Source: a bacterium
GTDB lineage: Bacteria; Actinomycetota; Acidimicrobiia; Acidimicrobiales; CATQHL01
Length of the DNA: 64,000 nt
Assembly (NCBI GenBank): GCA_028824415.1
Contig: JAPPDX010000093.1
Location: forward strand, 1-64,000
Direction: 5' to 3'
Position 1 is the first letter of the stretch. Each line of letters begins with the position of its first letter. Below, piece by piece: positions 20,760-29,387 of this stretch. The notes beneath the pieces were generated by a model, which did not search any database, was not told the DNA's origin, and saw nothing but the letters and a program-made list of their open reading frames with translations. The position numbers and the translations under genes were made by a program.

Positions 20760-22097
20760 TCAGCCCTGCGACGCGGAAAGTGCGGACGCCACTCTCTCCG
20801 CTATTGCGGCCATGCCATCGCCGGTGGGATGCACGCAGTCGAGTGGGCTTATCCACGATCCCGGCGGATCCTCTGTGGAGCAGTAGGCCCGCACCTGCAC
20901 ACCGAGGAAGGTCTCGATGGGCTTCCGGAGCCAGCCGGGTCCGAGGGCGTCGCCGGCCTCATGACCCTCGAACAGCGGAGCCACGTCGGCCAGCCGCACG
21001 CGCGAGGCGTGGCGGGTCGCCGCTCGGGCAAGGGTGTCGTTCAGGGCGTCGTGCACGATGTCGGTGAGTTCGACGAAACACTGGCCGCGGCAACCCCGAA
21101 GCCCTCGAGGATTCGCCGCCGTGGGGTTGTAGTAGTTCGTGAGCACGATTCGCGCGTCGGTTCGATCCACGAGTTCGTCGAGCAGGTACCCCAGTCTCCC
21201 CGCCACCGCCTCGAGGCGCTGATCTAGTTCGGCCCGATCCAGCTCACCCCCGGCGAGTATCGAGAGATCCGCGACACCCACGTCGTTCGCCCCGACCGTG
21301 AGGGTGACGTAGCCGGGATTGAGGTGGATCGCCCAGTCCAGTTGGCTCCAGCCGGGCTCGCCGAGACCCTCGGGTGCGCCCGGCGGTGGCCATGTCGGCG
21401 ACTCCCAGACGCCGCTCGTGAAAGCGCCGGCACAGGCGGCCAGGACGACCCTCGCCTCGCCTCGGGGCACGTCGCCCGCGGCGACGAGGCGATCCATGAC
21501 ACGGGCCGGGTAGGCGCTGCCGGGCGCCCGCCAGCAGGGGTCTCCCAGCAGGGCGTCGGTCAGGTCGAGGCCGAATCCCGCCGCCACCGAGTCGCCCAAG
21601 CCCACGAGGGTGTGCTGGCGATGCGGGTGCCGGGACACGAATGTGACAGTGGCGGTCGTCGTTGTGCCCTTGTCGTCGGTCGCCGTCACCTCAGCCCTCC
21701 AGGTCCCCGCCACAGGAGGTGTCCAGGAGAAACCGGGGTTGGCGCCGCCGGCGGCCGCGAAGCCCGGCGGCTGGCGGAGCCAGGCGATTCCCGTCACGCT
21801 GCCGTCGGGATCGGACACCGAGAGGCGCGCATCGAGCCGCTGACCGACCGGCCACACGAAGCTGTCCACGGCGATCACCGGTGCCTGATTCGAGGGCCGG
21901 GTGGTTGTCGTGGTCACCGCTGCGGGATCGTCGGAGAACCCCTCCGAACCGGTGCCGTCGCTTCCTGGACAGCCGGTCGCCGCCAGCGAGACCGCGCCGA
22001 GTGACACGACCACGAGAGGCAGCAGACGGCCGCGCCCTCGGAGGATCCGGCGGCCGTTTGTATTCCTGCCGGCCTGCGCTAGCCTGATTGTCGACAA
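20760..22097 (-). CDS. SGNH/GDSL-hydrolase lipoprotein with Ig-like domain
   Basis: This is a secreted lipoprotein: basic n-region, hydrophobic segment and lipobox LAATGC. A beta-rich domain of about 85 residues follows (NQAPVIAVDSFVWPVG to TATVTFVS), like a bacterial Ig or cadherin fold. The hydrolase domain has block I LVGLGDSVAAGFG, block III VGANDVG and the catalytic Asp-His pair in LDCVHPTGDGM. It is probably an esterase or lipase of unknown substrate. The track ORF begins inside the peroxiredoxin gene. I place the start at the in-frame TTG at 22097 (445 residues), which is uncertain because no ATG or GTG fits a signal peptide. Confidence 0.78.
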   Translation of the reverse strand: MSTIRLAQAGRNTNGRRILRGRGRLLPLVVVSLGAVSLAATGCPGSDGTGSEGFSDDPAAVTTTTTRPSNQAPVIAVDSFVWPVGQRLDARLSVSDPDGSVTGIAWLRQPPGFAAAGGANPGFSWTPPVAGTWRAEVTATDDKGTTTTATVTFVSRHPHRQHTLVGLGDSVAAGFGLDLTDALLGDPCWRAPGSAYPARVMDRLVAAGDVPRGEARVVLAACAGAFTSGVWESPTWPPPGAPEGLGEPGWSQLDWAIHLNPGYVTLTVGANDVGVADLSILAGGELDRAELDQRLEAVAGRLGYLLDELVDRTDARIVLTNYYNPTAANPRGLRGCRGQCFVELTDIVHDALNDTLARAATRHASRVRLADVAPLFEGHEAGDALGPGWLRKPIETFLGVQVRAYCSTEDPPGSWISPLDCVHPTGDGMAAIAERVASALSASQG

Positions 22098-22152
22098 AAT
22101 CGGTCTGGAATTACCGGTCACGCGACCACCGACCAAGGGAGGACACAGCAGC

Positions 22153-22788
22153 ATGACTGTGCAACTGGGGGACGTCGCCCCCGACTTTACGGCAGACACC
22201 ACCGAGGGCACCATCAGCTTCCACGACTGGAAGGAAGGCAGCTGGGCGGTGCTGTTCTCGCACCCCAAGGACTTCACGCCCGTCTGCACCACCGAGTTGG
22301 GCTACACGGCCAAGCTCCAAAGCGAGTTCGCGGCGCGCAACGTGAAGGTCATCGGACTCTCGTGTGACTCGGTGGAGGATCACCGGGTGTGGTCGCAGGA
22401 CATCCTCGACACCCAGGGCGTCTCACCCAACTTCCCGATGATCGGCGACCCCGACGCATCGGTCGCCAACCTCTACGGCATGATCCACCCCAACGCCAGC
22501 GACACCATGACGGTCCGCTCGGTGTTCGTGATCGGCCCTGACAACCTCGTCAAGCTGATGATCACCTATCCGGCCAGCACCGGTCGCAACTTCGACGAGG
22601 TGCTGCGCGTCATCGACTCGCTGCAACTCACGGCCCACCACAAGGTGGCGACGCCGGTGAACTGGCAGCACGGCGAGGACGTGATCATCGTGCCGGCGCT
22701 CAGCAACGAGGAGGCCGCCGAGCGGTTCCCCGGCGGCTGGGACGAGCAGAAGCCCTACCTGCGGGTGGTTGCCCAGCCCAGCGGCTGA
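22153..22788 (+). CDS. 1-Cys peroxiredoxin (Prx6 type)
   Basis: This cytoplasmic thiol peroxidase reduces hydrogen peroxide and alkyl hydroperoxides. It has 211 residues, the Prx6 length, with peroxidatic Cys45 in FSHPKDFTPVCTTELG. The long C-terminal domain and the absence of a C-terminal resolving Cys motif fit the 1-Cys type. The ATG at 22153 has the ribosome site GGGAGGA; the track's upstream extension is spurious. It is transcribed alone, divergent from the SGNH gene, and ends before a strong hairpin. Confidence 0.93.
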   Translation: MTVQLGDVAPDFTADTTEGTISFHDWKEGSWAVLFSHPKDFTPVCTTELGYTAKLQSEFAARNVKVIGLSCDSVEDHRVWSQDILDTQGVSPNFPMIGDPDASVANLYGMIHPNASDTMTVRSVFVIGPDNLVKLMITYPASTGRNFDEVLRVIDSLQLTAHHKVATPVNWQHGEDVIIVPALSNEEAAERFPGGWDEQKPYLRVVAQPSG

Positions 22789-22811
22789 GACCGCCACGTC
22801 TCGCTCCAACC

Positions 22812-22844
22812 GCGGCGCCCCCGGGTCGATCCCGGGGGCGCCGC
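22812..22844 (+). terminator. Strong hairpin after the peroxiredoxin gene
   Basis: Perfect 14-base arms, GCGGCGCCCCCGGG and its complement, flank a five-base loop 23 bases after the stop codon. No U-tract follows. High-GC actinobacteria often use such hairpins as terminators. Confidence 0.65.
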
Positions 22845-23019
22845 GCGTCCGGGCCCAGGGAGTGGCCCGTGAGTTCCGCACTGACCGCAGAACTAAGCAG
22901 AACATACCGATATATCATTCTTCACGGCCCGGGTAATTTCTTCGTAAGAGCAGCGTGGGGTCCGCGACCCCGCCGGTAGGCTCGCCCACGTTCGAGCGTC
23001 CAGACGTGGAGGGCCAACG

Positions 23020-23778
23020 GTGGCAGGAAACGGGCAAGACCCGGTGGTGGACACCGCAGCGGCGGCGCGTGCCGTCGGGGCGGTGAAGATCTACGGCAGC
23101 GGCGAGACCGAGGTCCGGGCCCTCGACGGCGTGGACGTGGCCTTCGACACCGGGAGGCTGACCACCATCATGGGCCCGTCCGGGTCGGGCAAGTCGACGC
23201 TCATGCACTGCATGGCCGGCCTCGACGCCGTCACCGACGGGCGGATCTTCATCGGTGACACCGAGCTCGGCACCCTCAGCGAGAGGGAACTGACGCTCCT
23301 GCGGCGCCGGCAGGTCGGCTTCATCTTCCAGGCGTACAACCTGCTGCCGACCCTGACCGCGCTAGAGAACATGACGCTGCCTATCGCCCTGGCCGGGGAG
23401 GATCCCGACAACGCCTGGCTCACCGAGGTGGTGGATGCGGTCGGCCTGGCCGACCGTCTCACGCACCGGCCCAACGAACTGTCTGGTGGGCAGCAGCAGC
23501 GGGTGGCCGTGGCGCGGGCGCTGGTGAGCCGCCCCCGCATCATCTTCGCCGATGAGCCGACGGGGAACCTGGACTCCCGCACCGGGGCCGAGGTCCTCGA
23601 GTTCCTGCAGCGAGCCTCCGAGCAGTTGGGCCAGACCATCGTGATGGTGACCCACGACGCCGGGGCCGCCAGCTACAGCGACAGGATCGTGTTCCTCAAC
23701 GACGGCCGGGTCGTCGACGAGATGAGTGAGCCGACCGTGGACGGCGTGCTCGACAAGGTGAGGACCCTCGGTGCCTGA
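23020..23778 (+). CDS. ABC transporter ATP-binding protein (MacB/LolD type)
   Basis: This 252-residue ATPase drives the adjacent FtsX-type permease. Walker A is GPSGSGKST at 52-60, the Q-loop lies in GFIFQAYNLLP, the signature is LSGGQQQR, Walker B is IIFADEPTGNLDS and the switch His is in VTHD. The order and the NLL-x-T-L segment after the Q-loop match the MacB/LolD subfamily, which moves lipids, lipoproteins or peptides by mechanotransmission and not by classical import. The GTG start has a GGAGGG ribosome site. The permease begins 61 bases downstream. Confidence 0.92.
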   Translation: MAGNGQDPVVDTAAAARAVGAVKIYGSGETEVRALDGVDVAFDTGRLTTIMGPSGSGKSTLMHCMAGLDAVTDGRIFIGDTELGTLSERELTLLRRRQVGFIFQAYNLLPTLTALENMTLPIALAGEDPDNAWLTEVVDAVGLADRLTHRPNELSGGQQQRVAVARALVSRPRIIFADEPTGNLDSRTGAEVLEFLQRASEQLGQTIVMVTHDAGAASYSDRIVFLNDGRVVDEMSEPTVDGVLDKVRTLGA

Positions 23779-23839
23779 GGCTCCGGGCAGGGGTCGCCGG
23801 GGCAACGACGCGCCACGCTCGAGAGGCTGAAGCGCCGCC

Positions 23840-26548
23840 ATGTTCCTACTCCGGCTCACCCTCAAGAACATCGCCAACAGGAAGTTCCTCTTCCTGGGCA
23901 CGGCGTTGAGCGTCGTGCTGGGTGTCTCCTTCGTCGTGGGTGTCTTCATCGTCACCGACAGCCTGCGCGCCACCTTCGACGACATCGCCGACGACATCGC
24001 CGGATCGATCGACCTCAGGGTTCGCAGCGAGCTCGAATTCGGCGATCGACTGAACGCGCCCGAGGTGGACCCCGCCCTGGCGGACGAGATCGCCGGGGTC
24101 GATGGGGTCGCGGCGGTCACGGGCGGTGTCGCCGCCTGGAACGTGGTCATCATCGACCCCGACGGCGAGCCGCTGCAATCTGTCGGTCCACCCCAGTTCG
24201 GGGTGAGTTGGTCCGACGAGGAGAACCTGACCGAACTGTTCCTGGCCGAGGGCCGGCCGCCGGCCGGGCCGGACGAGTTCGCCACCAACTCCGGAACCGC
24301 CGAGTTCGCGGATCTCACCATCGGCGAGACGTACCGGGTCAGCCTGCCCGACGGCACGCGCGCCTTCGAGCTGGTGGGCCTGGTGAACTGGGCCGACCCG
24401 GACGAGGACCAGTCCCAGGGTGTGCAGTTCTCGGTCTTCGACCTGGCCACCGCCACCGAACTGCTGAACGGCGGAGGGGGCTGGGACGAGATCCTCGTGG
24501 ACGTCGACCGGGAGGCCGACATCGCCACCGTCGCCGCCTCTCTCCGCCAGGCTCTGCCGGCGGGACTCGAGGTGCTGACCGTCGAGGAGGTCGCCGAGGA
24601 GCAGAGCGCCGAATTCGGCACGTTCATCACGATCTTCCAGAACATCCTGCTGGCGTTCGCGGTCATCACGCTCGTCGTGTCGGCGTTCCTGGTGAACAAC
24701 GTGTTCTCGATCGTCATCGGCCAGCGCATCCGGGAGTTGGGCCTGCTGCGGGTGGTCGGCGCCACAGGAGTCCAGATCCGGCGCTCGGTGCTCGGCGAGG
24801 CGGCGGTGGTGGGTCTGATCGCCACGGGACTCGGCCTGGCCGGGGGCATCGGCATCTCCGCAGCGCTGAAGGCCATCTTCGGCGCCCTCGGCGGCGAATT
24901 GCCCATCGATCCGCTGCTACTGACGGGGCGCACCGTGGGCGTGGCGTTCGCCGTCGGCGTGGGCATCACCGTGCTGGCCGCGCTCTCGCCGGCGCTGAAG
25001 GCCCGGCGGATCACACCCGTGGAGGCCCTGCGGGAGGACGCCCGGCTCTCGAGCGCGGTCGTCGCCCGGCGTCCCGTGGTGGGCGGCCTGGCCCTGATCG
25101 CAGGGCTGGTGCTGCTGGCACTGGGCCTCGCCGCCCCCGACTGGCCGGCGCTCATCCCGCTGGCGCTGCTGGCCGCCATCCTTGCCAACTGGGGGGGCAA
25201 GCGGATCGTCTGGTGGGCCGGCAGGCTGGCGGTGGCCGCCGTGGGACTGGCGCTGCTCCTCACCACCGTGTTCGCGGATCTCGACACGACGCACCTGCTG
25301 GTGGCCCTCTGCATGGGCGTGCTGACGGTGTTCGTGGGCATCAACATGACCAGCCCCCTGTTCGCGCGACCGATGGCCCGGGCGCTCGGCGCCCCGCTGG
25401 CCCGGATGGACGGCATGCCCGGGCACCTGGCGCGCCAGAACGCGGCCCGCAGCCCGCGCCGCACGTCCTCCACGGCCGCGGCCCTCATGATCGGGCTGGC
25501 ACTCGTCGTGACCGTGAGCGTGGTGGCCGACTCGTTGAAGACCAGCCTCACCAAGGTGCTCGACGAGCAGGCGAACGCCGACTGGTTCGTCTGCATCGGC
25601 GACTGCACCGACCAGTTCAGCGGCTTCAGCCCCCGCCTCGGCGAGGACCTCGAAGCGCTGCCGGAAGTAGGCTCGGTGGCGACGTACCGCTGGCTGAGCG
25701 CCGCCTTCCGCACCCCCGACGGCACGGTGCACGGGTTGATGTCGGTGAACACCACCGAACTCGATGCGCACGTGGACGTGAACCCGGTCGCCGGCGAGGT
25801 GAACGACCCGTCCTTCGGCGAGATTCTCGCCCACGTGGATCAGGCGGAGGAGTACGGGCTTACCGTCGGCGACGACCTCGCGGTCGAGATCCTCGGCGGT
25901 GAGCAGGTCACCTGGAGCGTGGCCGGCATCTACTCCGACAACGCCATCGTCGGTTCGTGGGTCGTGTCGCCGGACACCTGGCACCGCTACTTCGACACCA
26001 ACGTGGACCAGTTCGTGTCGGTCCTGAACGCCGACGGCGTGAGCGAGGAGGCGGCCCGGGCGGCCATCTCGGCCTCGGCCGGCGAGTACCCGCAGGTGAA
26101 CGTGCGCTCGCGCGCTGAATTCCGCGACGCCGCCGCCGACAACATCGATCAGGCATTGATCGTGGTGAACGTGTTCCTGGGGCTCTCGCTGGTGATCGCC
26201 GTGCTCGGCATCGTGGCGACGCTGGCGCTGTCAGTGGTGGAGCGCACCCGGGAACTGGGGTTGCTGCGAGCCGTCGGAATGACGCGGGGCCAGATGCGCC
26301 GCATGGTCTGCTGGGAGGGTCTCGTCGTGGCCGTCTTCGGCGGGATCCTGGGGGTCGTTCTCGGAATCGCCTTCGGTGTGCTGGCGGCTGACATCATCCC
26401 GGACTCGGTCGTGAGCACGCTGTCCATACCCGGCGGCCAGATCATTGGCTACCTCGTCATCGCGGCGCTTGCAGGGCTGGCCAGCGGGATCCTTCCCGCA
26501 ATCTGGGCAGGCCGCCTGAAGGTTCTGGAGGCCATCGGCTACGAGTAG
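23840..26548 (+). CDS. FtsX/MacB-family ABC permease
   Basis: This 902-residue permease has a duplicated layout. A first helix (about 16-38) is followed by an extracytoplasmic MacB-like domain and three helices (near 265-395). Several hydrophobic segments follow in the middle, then another helix, a second outer domain and three C-terminal helices. Each FtsX core has a recognisable RELGLLR-x-VG-x-x-x-x-Q motif (QRIRELGLLRVVGATGVQIR and ERTRELGLLRAVGMTRGQMR). Large two-module permeases of this kind are common in actinobacteria, usually for export or signalling. The substrate is unknown. Confidence 0.9.
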   Translation: MFLLRLTLKNIANRKFLFLGTALSVVLGVSFVVGVFIVTDSLRATFDDIADDIAGSIDLRVRSELEFGDRLNAPEVDPALADEIAGVDGVAAVTGGVAAWNVVIIDPDGEPLQSVGPPQFGVSWSDEENLTELFLAEGRPPAGPDEFATNSGTAEFADLTIGETYRVSLPDGTRAFELVGLVNWADPDEDQSQGVQFSVFDLATATELLNGGGGWDEILVDVDREADIATVAASLRQALPAGLEVLTVEEVAEEQSAEFGTFITIFQNILLAFAVITLVVSAFLVNNVFSIVIGQRIRELGLLRVVGATGVQIRRSVLGEAAVVGLIATGLGLAGGIGISAALKAIFGALGGELPIDPLLLTGRTVGVAFAVGVGITVLAALSPALKARRITPVEALREDARLSSAVVARRPVVGGLALIAGLVLLALGLAAPDWPALIPLALLAAILANWGGKRIVWWAGRLAVAAVGLALLLTTVFADLDTTHLLVALCMGVLTVFVGINMTSPLFARPMARALGAPLARMDGMPGHLARQNAARSPRRTSSTAAALMIGLALVVTVSVVADSLKTSLTKVLDEQANADWFVCIGDCTDQFSGFSPRLGEDLEALPEVGSVATYRWLSAAFRTPDGTVHGLMSVNTTELDAHVDVNPVAGEVNDPSFGEILAHVDQAEEYGLTVGDDLAVEILGGEQVTWSVAGIYSDNAIVGSWVVSPDTWHRYFDTNVDQFVSVLNADGVSEEAARAAISASAGEYPQVNVRSRAEFRDAAADNIDQALIVVNVFLGLSLVIAVLGIVATLALSVVERTRELGLLRAVGMTRGQMRRMVCWEGLVVAVFGGILGVVLGIAFGVLAADIIPDSVVSTLSIPGGQIIGYLVIAALAGLASGILPAIWAGRLKVLEAIGYE

Positions 26549-26573
26549 CCGGCCGGAGCGCGCCGGCAGGCCC

Positions 26574-26579
26574 CATACT
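26574..26579 (+). promoter_or_regulatory. Candidate -10 box for the small anchored protein
   Basis: CATACT, close to TATAAT, lies seven bases before the ATG at 26587. It suggests this gene can be expressed apart from the permease. Confidence 0.35.
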
Positions 26580-26586
26580 TGTCGTT

Positions 26587-27060
26587 ATGCCGGTTGCACC
26601 GAGACTGTCGCTGAACCCCAAGCGCGCCGTGCTCGTGGGTCTCGTGGGCGTCGGCGCGGGGGTCGCCCTGGTATGGGGGATGAGCCGCCTGGCCAACACC
26701 GGCGACGTGACGGTCCGGCTCGGCGACGACACCTTCGAGGCGGGCGAGGCGGCCGAGATGAGCCGGGTCATCGCCACCGACGGGCCGATCCTGTACGCGG
26801 ACGCCGCCGGCGGGCGGCGCGACATCTGGTTGCAGCACCTCGGGGCCGACCCGGCGGGCGGCTGGTACGCCTTCGACGCCCACCGCCCGGGCGCGGGCCG
26901 GGAGTGCACCCTCGAATGGCAGCCCGCCGCCGCCGTGTTCGCCGACCCCTGCGACGGCACAGTCGTCGAGGCGCACGGCGAGGGCCTGCCGGGCTACGAG
27001 GTCCGCATCGAGGACGGCGCGTTGATCGTCGACCTCAACGCCGTCGGCGAGGGCGGCTAG
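26587..27060 (+). CDS. Membrane-anchored protein, degenerate Rieske-like look
   Basis: This 157-residue protein has an N-terminal membrane helix (about 13-31) and a small outer domain. Two Cys, C107 in RECTLEW and C122 in FADPCDGTVV, and the end YEVRIEDGALIVDLN resemble the layout of a Rieske fold, but the His ligands are missing, so an iron-sulphur cluster is unlikely. A disulphide is possible. The stop overlaps the stop of the convergent helicase gene in the sequence CTAG. It follows the ABC permease by 38 bases. Confidence 0.65.
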   Translation: MPVAPRLSLNPKRAVLVGLVGVGAGVALVWGMSRLANTGDVTVRLGDDTFEAGEAAEMSRVIATDGPILYADAAGGRRDIWLQHLGADPAGGWYAFDAHRPGAGRECTLEWQPAAAVFADPCDGTVVEAHGEGLPGYEVRIEDGALIVDLNAVGEGG

Positions 27061-29291
27061 GGGACGACCCGCTCCAGCGGGGCCCAGGCCACCAGCAGCC
27101 GCTTCTCCCCCGCCTCGGGGAACCGCACGGTCACCTCGGCGTCCTCCCCGGACCCGCTCGCATCCACGACCACGCCGACACCCCAGGCGGGATGGCGCAC
27201 GTCGGCGCCGACCGGCAGTTCCGAGGCGTCGACACCAGGCGCCGGGTCCGGTGATTGCCCGGGCGTGCCGCTGAGCGCCTGTTCGACCTGCGCCTCCCGC
27301 CAGGCCTCCCGCCGAGCGTCGAAGGCGGAGCGGGAATTCGGATCACCGGGTTCCCGCCGACCGATGCGCGGGGTGCGCCCGGAGATCTCGTGCAGCAACT
27401 TGGCCGGGATCTCCTCGATGAAGCGGCTCTGCTGGTTGTACTGCGCGACTCCCCACATGGTACGGCGCTCAGCATCGCTCAGGTAGAGCCGCTCCCGGGC
27501 CCGGGTGATGCCCACATATGCCAGGCGGCGTTCCTCGGCCATCTCCTCGGGGTTGTCCAGCGCCTCGATCGCCTGCATCCGGGGAAACATTCTCTCCTCC
27601 AGGCCGGTCAGAAACACCACCGGGAATTGCAGGCCCTTGGCGGCGTGGGCAGTGAGCAGCACGACCCGCGATCCGTCGGGGTCGAGATCGTCGGTCGCCG
27701 ACACGAGAGCGGTCTGCTCCAGGAACTCGCCTACCTCCTCGGACTCACCGGCCAACGCCAGCAGTTCCGAGAGGTTTTCCAGCCGACCCTCGGCCTCCAT
27801 GCTTCCCTGTTCCATCTCCTCTTGCAGTTCCTCCAGGTAGCCGCTGCGGGTCAGGAGGAATTCCAGCACCCCTTCTGGACCCTCGGCGAGCCGGCCGGCG
27901 GCCTCGTCCAGCAGGGTCGTGAAACCCTCGATACCCGCCAGCGCCGCGCCGCTCGCGCCCGCCTCGGAGGGCCGTCGTAGCGCCTCGCTGAACGGCAGCC
28001 CGGTGCTCGCCGCCCAGGCATCGAGTCGTTCAACAGAACGGTCGCCGACGCCGCGTCGGGGCACATTCAAGACCCGCTTGAGGCTCACCTCGTCACCCGG
28101 GTTCACGGCGGCTCGCACGTACGCCAGAGCGTCACGCACTTCGCGCCGGTCATAGAAGGCCGTGCCGCCGACTACCTGGTAGGGCAGGTCCTCCGCATTC
28201 AGCGCCGTCTCGAGCGCACGGCTCTGGGCGTTGATCCGGTAAATCACAGCGAAGTCGCTGAGCGCACGCCCGTCGGTGGCCAGCCGCTGGATCTCACGCA
28301 CCACCCAGCGGGCCTCGTCATCCTCGTCGGCGGCGCGGTACCAGACGATGCGCCCGCCCCGCTCGGCATCGGTCCAGAGCCTCTTGGGATGGCGGTCCAC
28401 GTTGTTGGCGATCACCGCGTTGGCGGCGTCCAGCACGTTCTGCGTGGAGCGGTAGTTCTGCTCCAGGAGAATCACCGTCGTGTCCTCGAAGGCGCGCTCG
28501 AATTCCAGGATGTTGCGCATGGTGGCGCCGCGGAAGCGGTAGATGGACTGGTCCGCGTCGCCTACCACAAAAACGTTGCGATGCCTGGCCCCGAGCATCA
28601 GCACGATCTCATTCTGCGCCCGGTTGGTGTCCTGGTACTCGTCCACCAGGACGTGCTGGAAGCGCTCCTGGTAGCGGGCCAGCACGTCGGGGTGCTCCCG
28701 GAACAGGCGGACCACCAGCACCAGCAGGTCGTCGAAGTCCATAGCTCCGGCGCGTTGCAGGCGGCGCTGGTACTCCGTGTAGACCAAGGCGGTGTGCTCG
28801 AGGTGGCGATCCTTGCCGGCTACGGACTCGGCGTAGTCGAGAGGTTCGACCATATCGTTCTTGGCGGAACTGATACGGCTGTGGAAAGCGGCGGCTGCCG
28901 AGCGGTGCGCGCCCAAATTCAGATCAGCCATGACGTAGCGCGTCAGGCGGACCGAGTCGGACTGGTCGTAGATGCTGAAGCCAGCGGGATAGCCCACCCG
29001 CTCGGCCTCGACGCGCAGGATGCGGGCGCAGGCCGAGTGGAAGGTGCGCACCCACATGCGCTCCGCCACCGGGCCGACCAAGTCAACCACCCGGGCGTGC
29101 ATCTCCTCGGCGGCCTTGTTGGTGAAGGTGATGGCCAGGATGGCGAACGGCGAGACGCCCCGTTCGGAGATTAGGTGGGCGATGCGGTGTGTGAGCACCC
29201 GCGTCTTGCCCGACCCGGCGCCGGCGCTGACGAGCAGCGGGCCGCCGGTGTGCAGGACGGCGTCGTACTGGGCGGGGTTCAACGGCGCCAT
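27057..29291 (-). CDS. UvrD/PcrA-family superfamily 1 DNA helicase
   Basis: This 744-residue 3'-5' helicase acts in nucleotide excision repair and replication or transcription conflicts. Motifs in order: Walker A SAGAGSGKT at about 22-30, DExx-type VDEYQDTN, GDADQSIYRFRGA, EQNYRS, then TAHAAKGLQFPVVFL. The C-terminal end (VGADVRHPAWGVGVVVDASG) has the Tudor-like RNA-polymerase-binding look of PcrA. The ATG at 29291 follows a TAGGGT box by seven bases; the track's 58 extra residues are rejected. The gene is transcribed alone, divergent from the S1 gene. Confidence 0.93.
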   Translation of the reverse strand: MAPLNPAQYDAVLHTGGPLLVSAGAGSGKTRVLTHRIAHLISERGVSPFAILAITFTNKAAEEMHARVVDLVGPVAERMWVRTFHSACARILRVEAERVGYPAGFSIYDQSDSVRLTRYVMADLNLGAHRSAAAAFHSRISSAKNDMVEPLDYAESVAGKDRHLEHTALVYTEYQRRLQRAGAMDFDDLLVLVVRLFREHPDVLARYQERFQHVLVDEYQDTNRAQNEIVLMLGARHRNVFVVGDADQSIYRFRGATMRNILEFERAFEDTTVILLEQNYRSTQNVLDAANAVIANNVDRHPKRLWTDAERGGRIVWYRAADEDDEARWVVREIQRLATDGRALSDFAVIYRINAQSRALETALNAEDLPYQVVGGTAFYDRREVRDALAYVRAAVNPGDEVSLKRVLNVPRRGVGDRSVERLDAWAASTGLPFSEALRRPSEAGASGAALAGIEGFTTLLDEAAGRLAEGPEGVLEFLLTRSGYLEELQEEMEQGSMEAEGRLENLSELLALAGESEEVGEFLEQTALVSATDDLDPDGSRVVLLTAHAAKGLQFPVVFLTGLEERMFPRMQAIEALDNPEEMAEERRLAYVGITRARERLYLSDAERRTMWGVAQYNQQSRFIEEIPAKLLHEISGRTPRIGRREPGDPNSRSAFDARREAWREAQVEQALSGTPGQSPDPAPGVDASELPVGADVRHPAWGVGVVVDASGSGEDAEVTVRFPEAGEKRLLVAWAPLERVVP

Positions 29292-29298
29292 CGCGGGC

Positions 29299-29304
29299 AC
29301 CCTA
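29299..29304 (-). promoter_or_regulatory. Candidate -10 box, leaderless helicase
   Basis: TAGGGT on the minus strand lies seven bases before the ATG at 29291, with no ribosome site. Confidence 0.4.
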
Positions 29305-29374
29305 CCGGTGCCTGCTGACAGCGCCCTGCCGCCGGACTCCTGGGCCCGATGCGGGGAGCCACGGGGGTCGGCGG

Positions 29375-29380
29375 TACCAT
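29375..29380 (+). promoter_or_regulatory. Candidate -10 box, leaderless S1 protein
   Basis: TACCAT lies seven bases before the GTG at 29388 and supports that start over the ATG at 29349. Confidence 0.35.
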
Positions 29381-29387
29381 CGGCGCC

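Noticed and set aside
23362-25755. 797-residue minus-strand ORF opposite the ABC genes
   Set aside because: It is Ser/Arg/Thr-rich with no recognisable domain and is antisense to the well-supported transporter.
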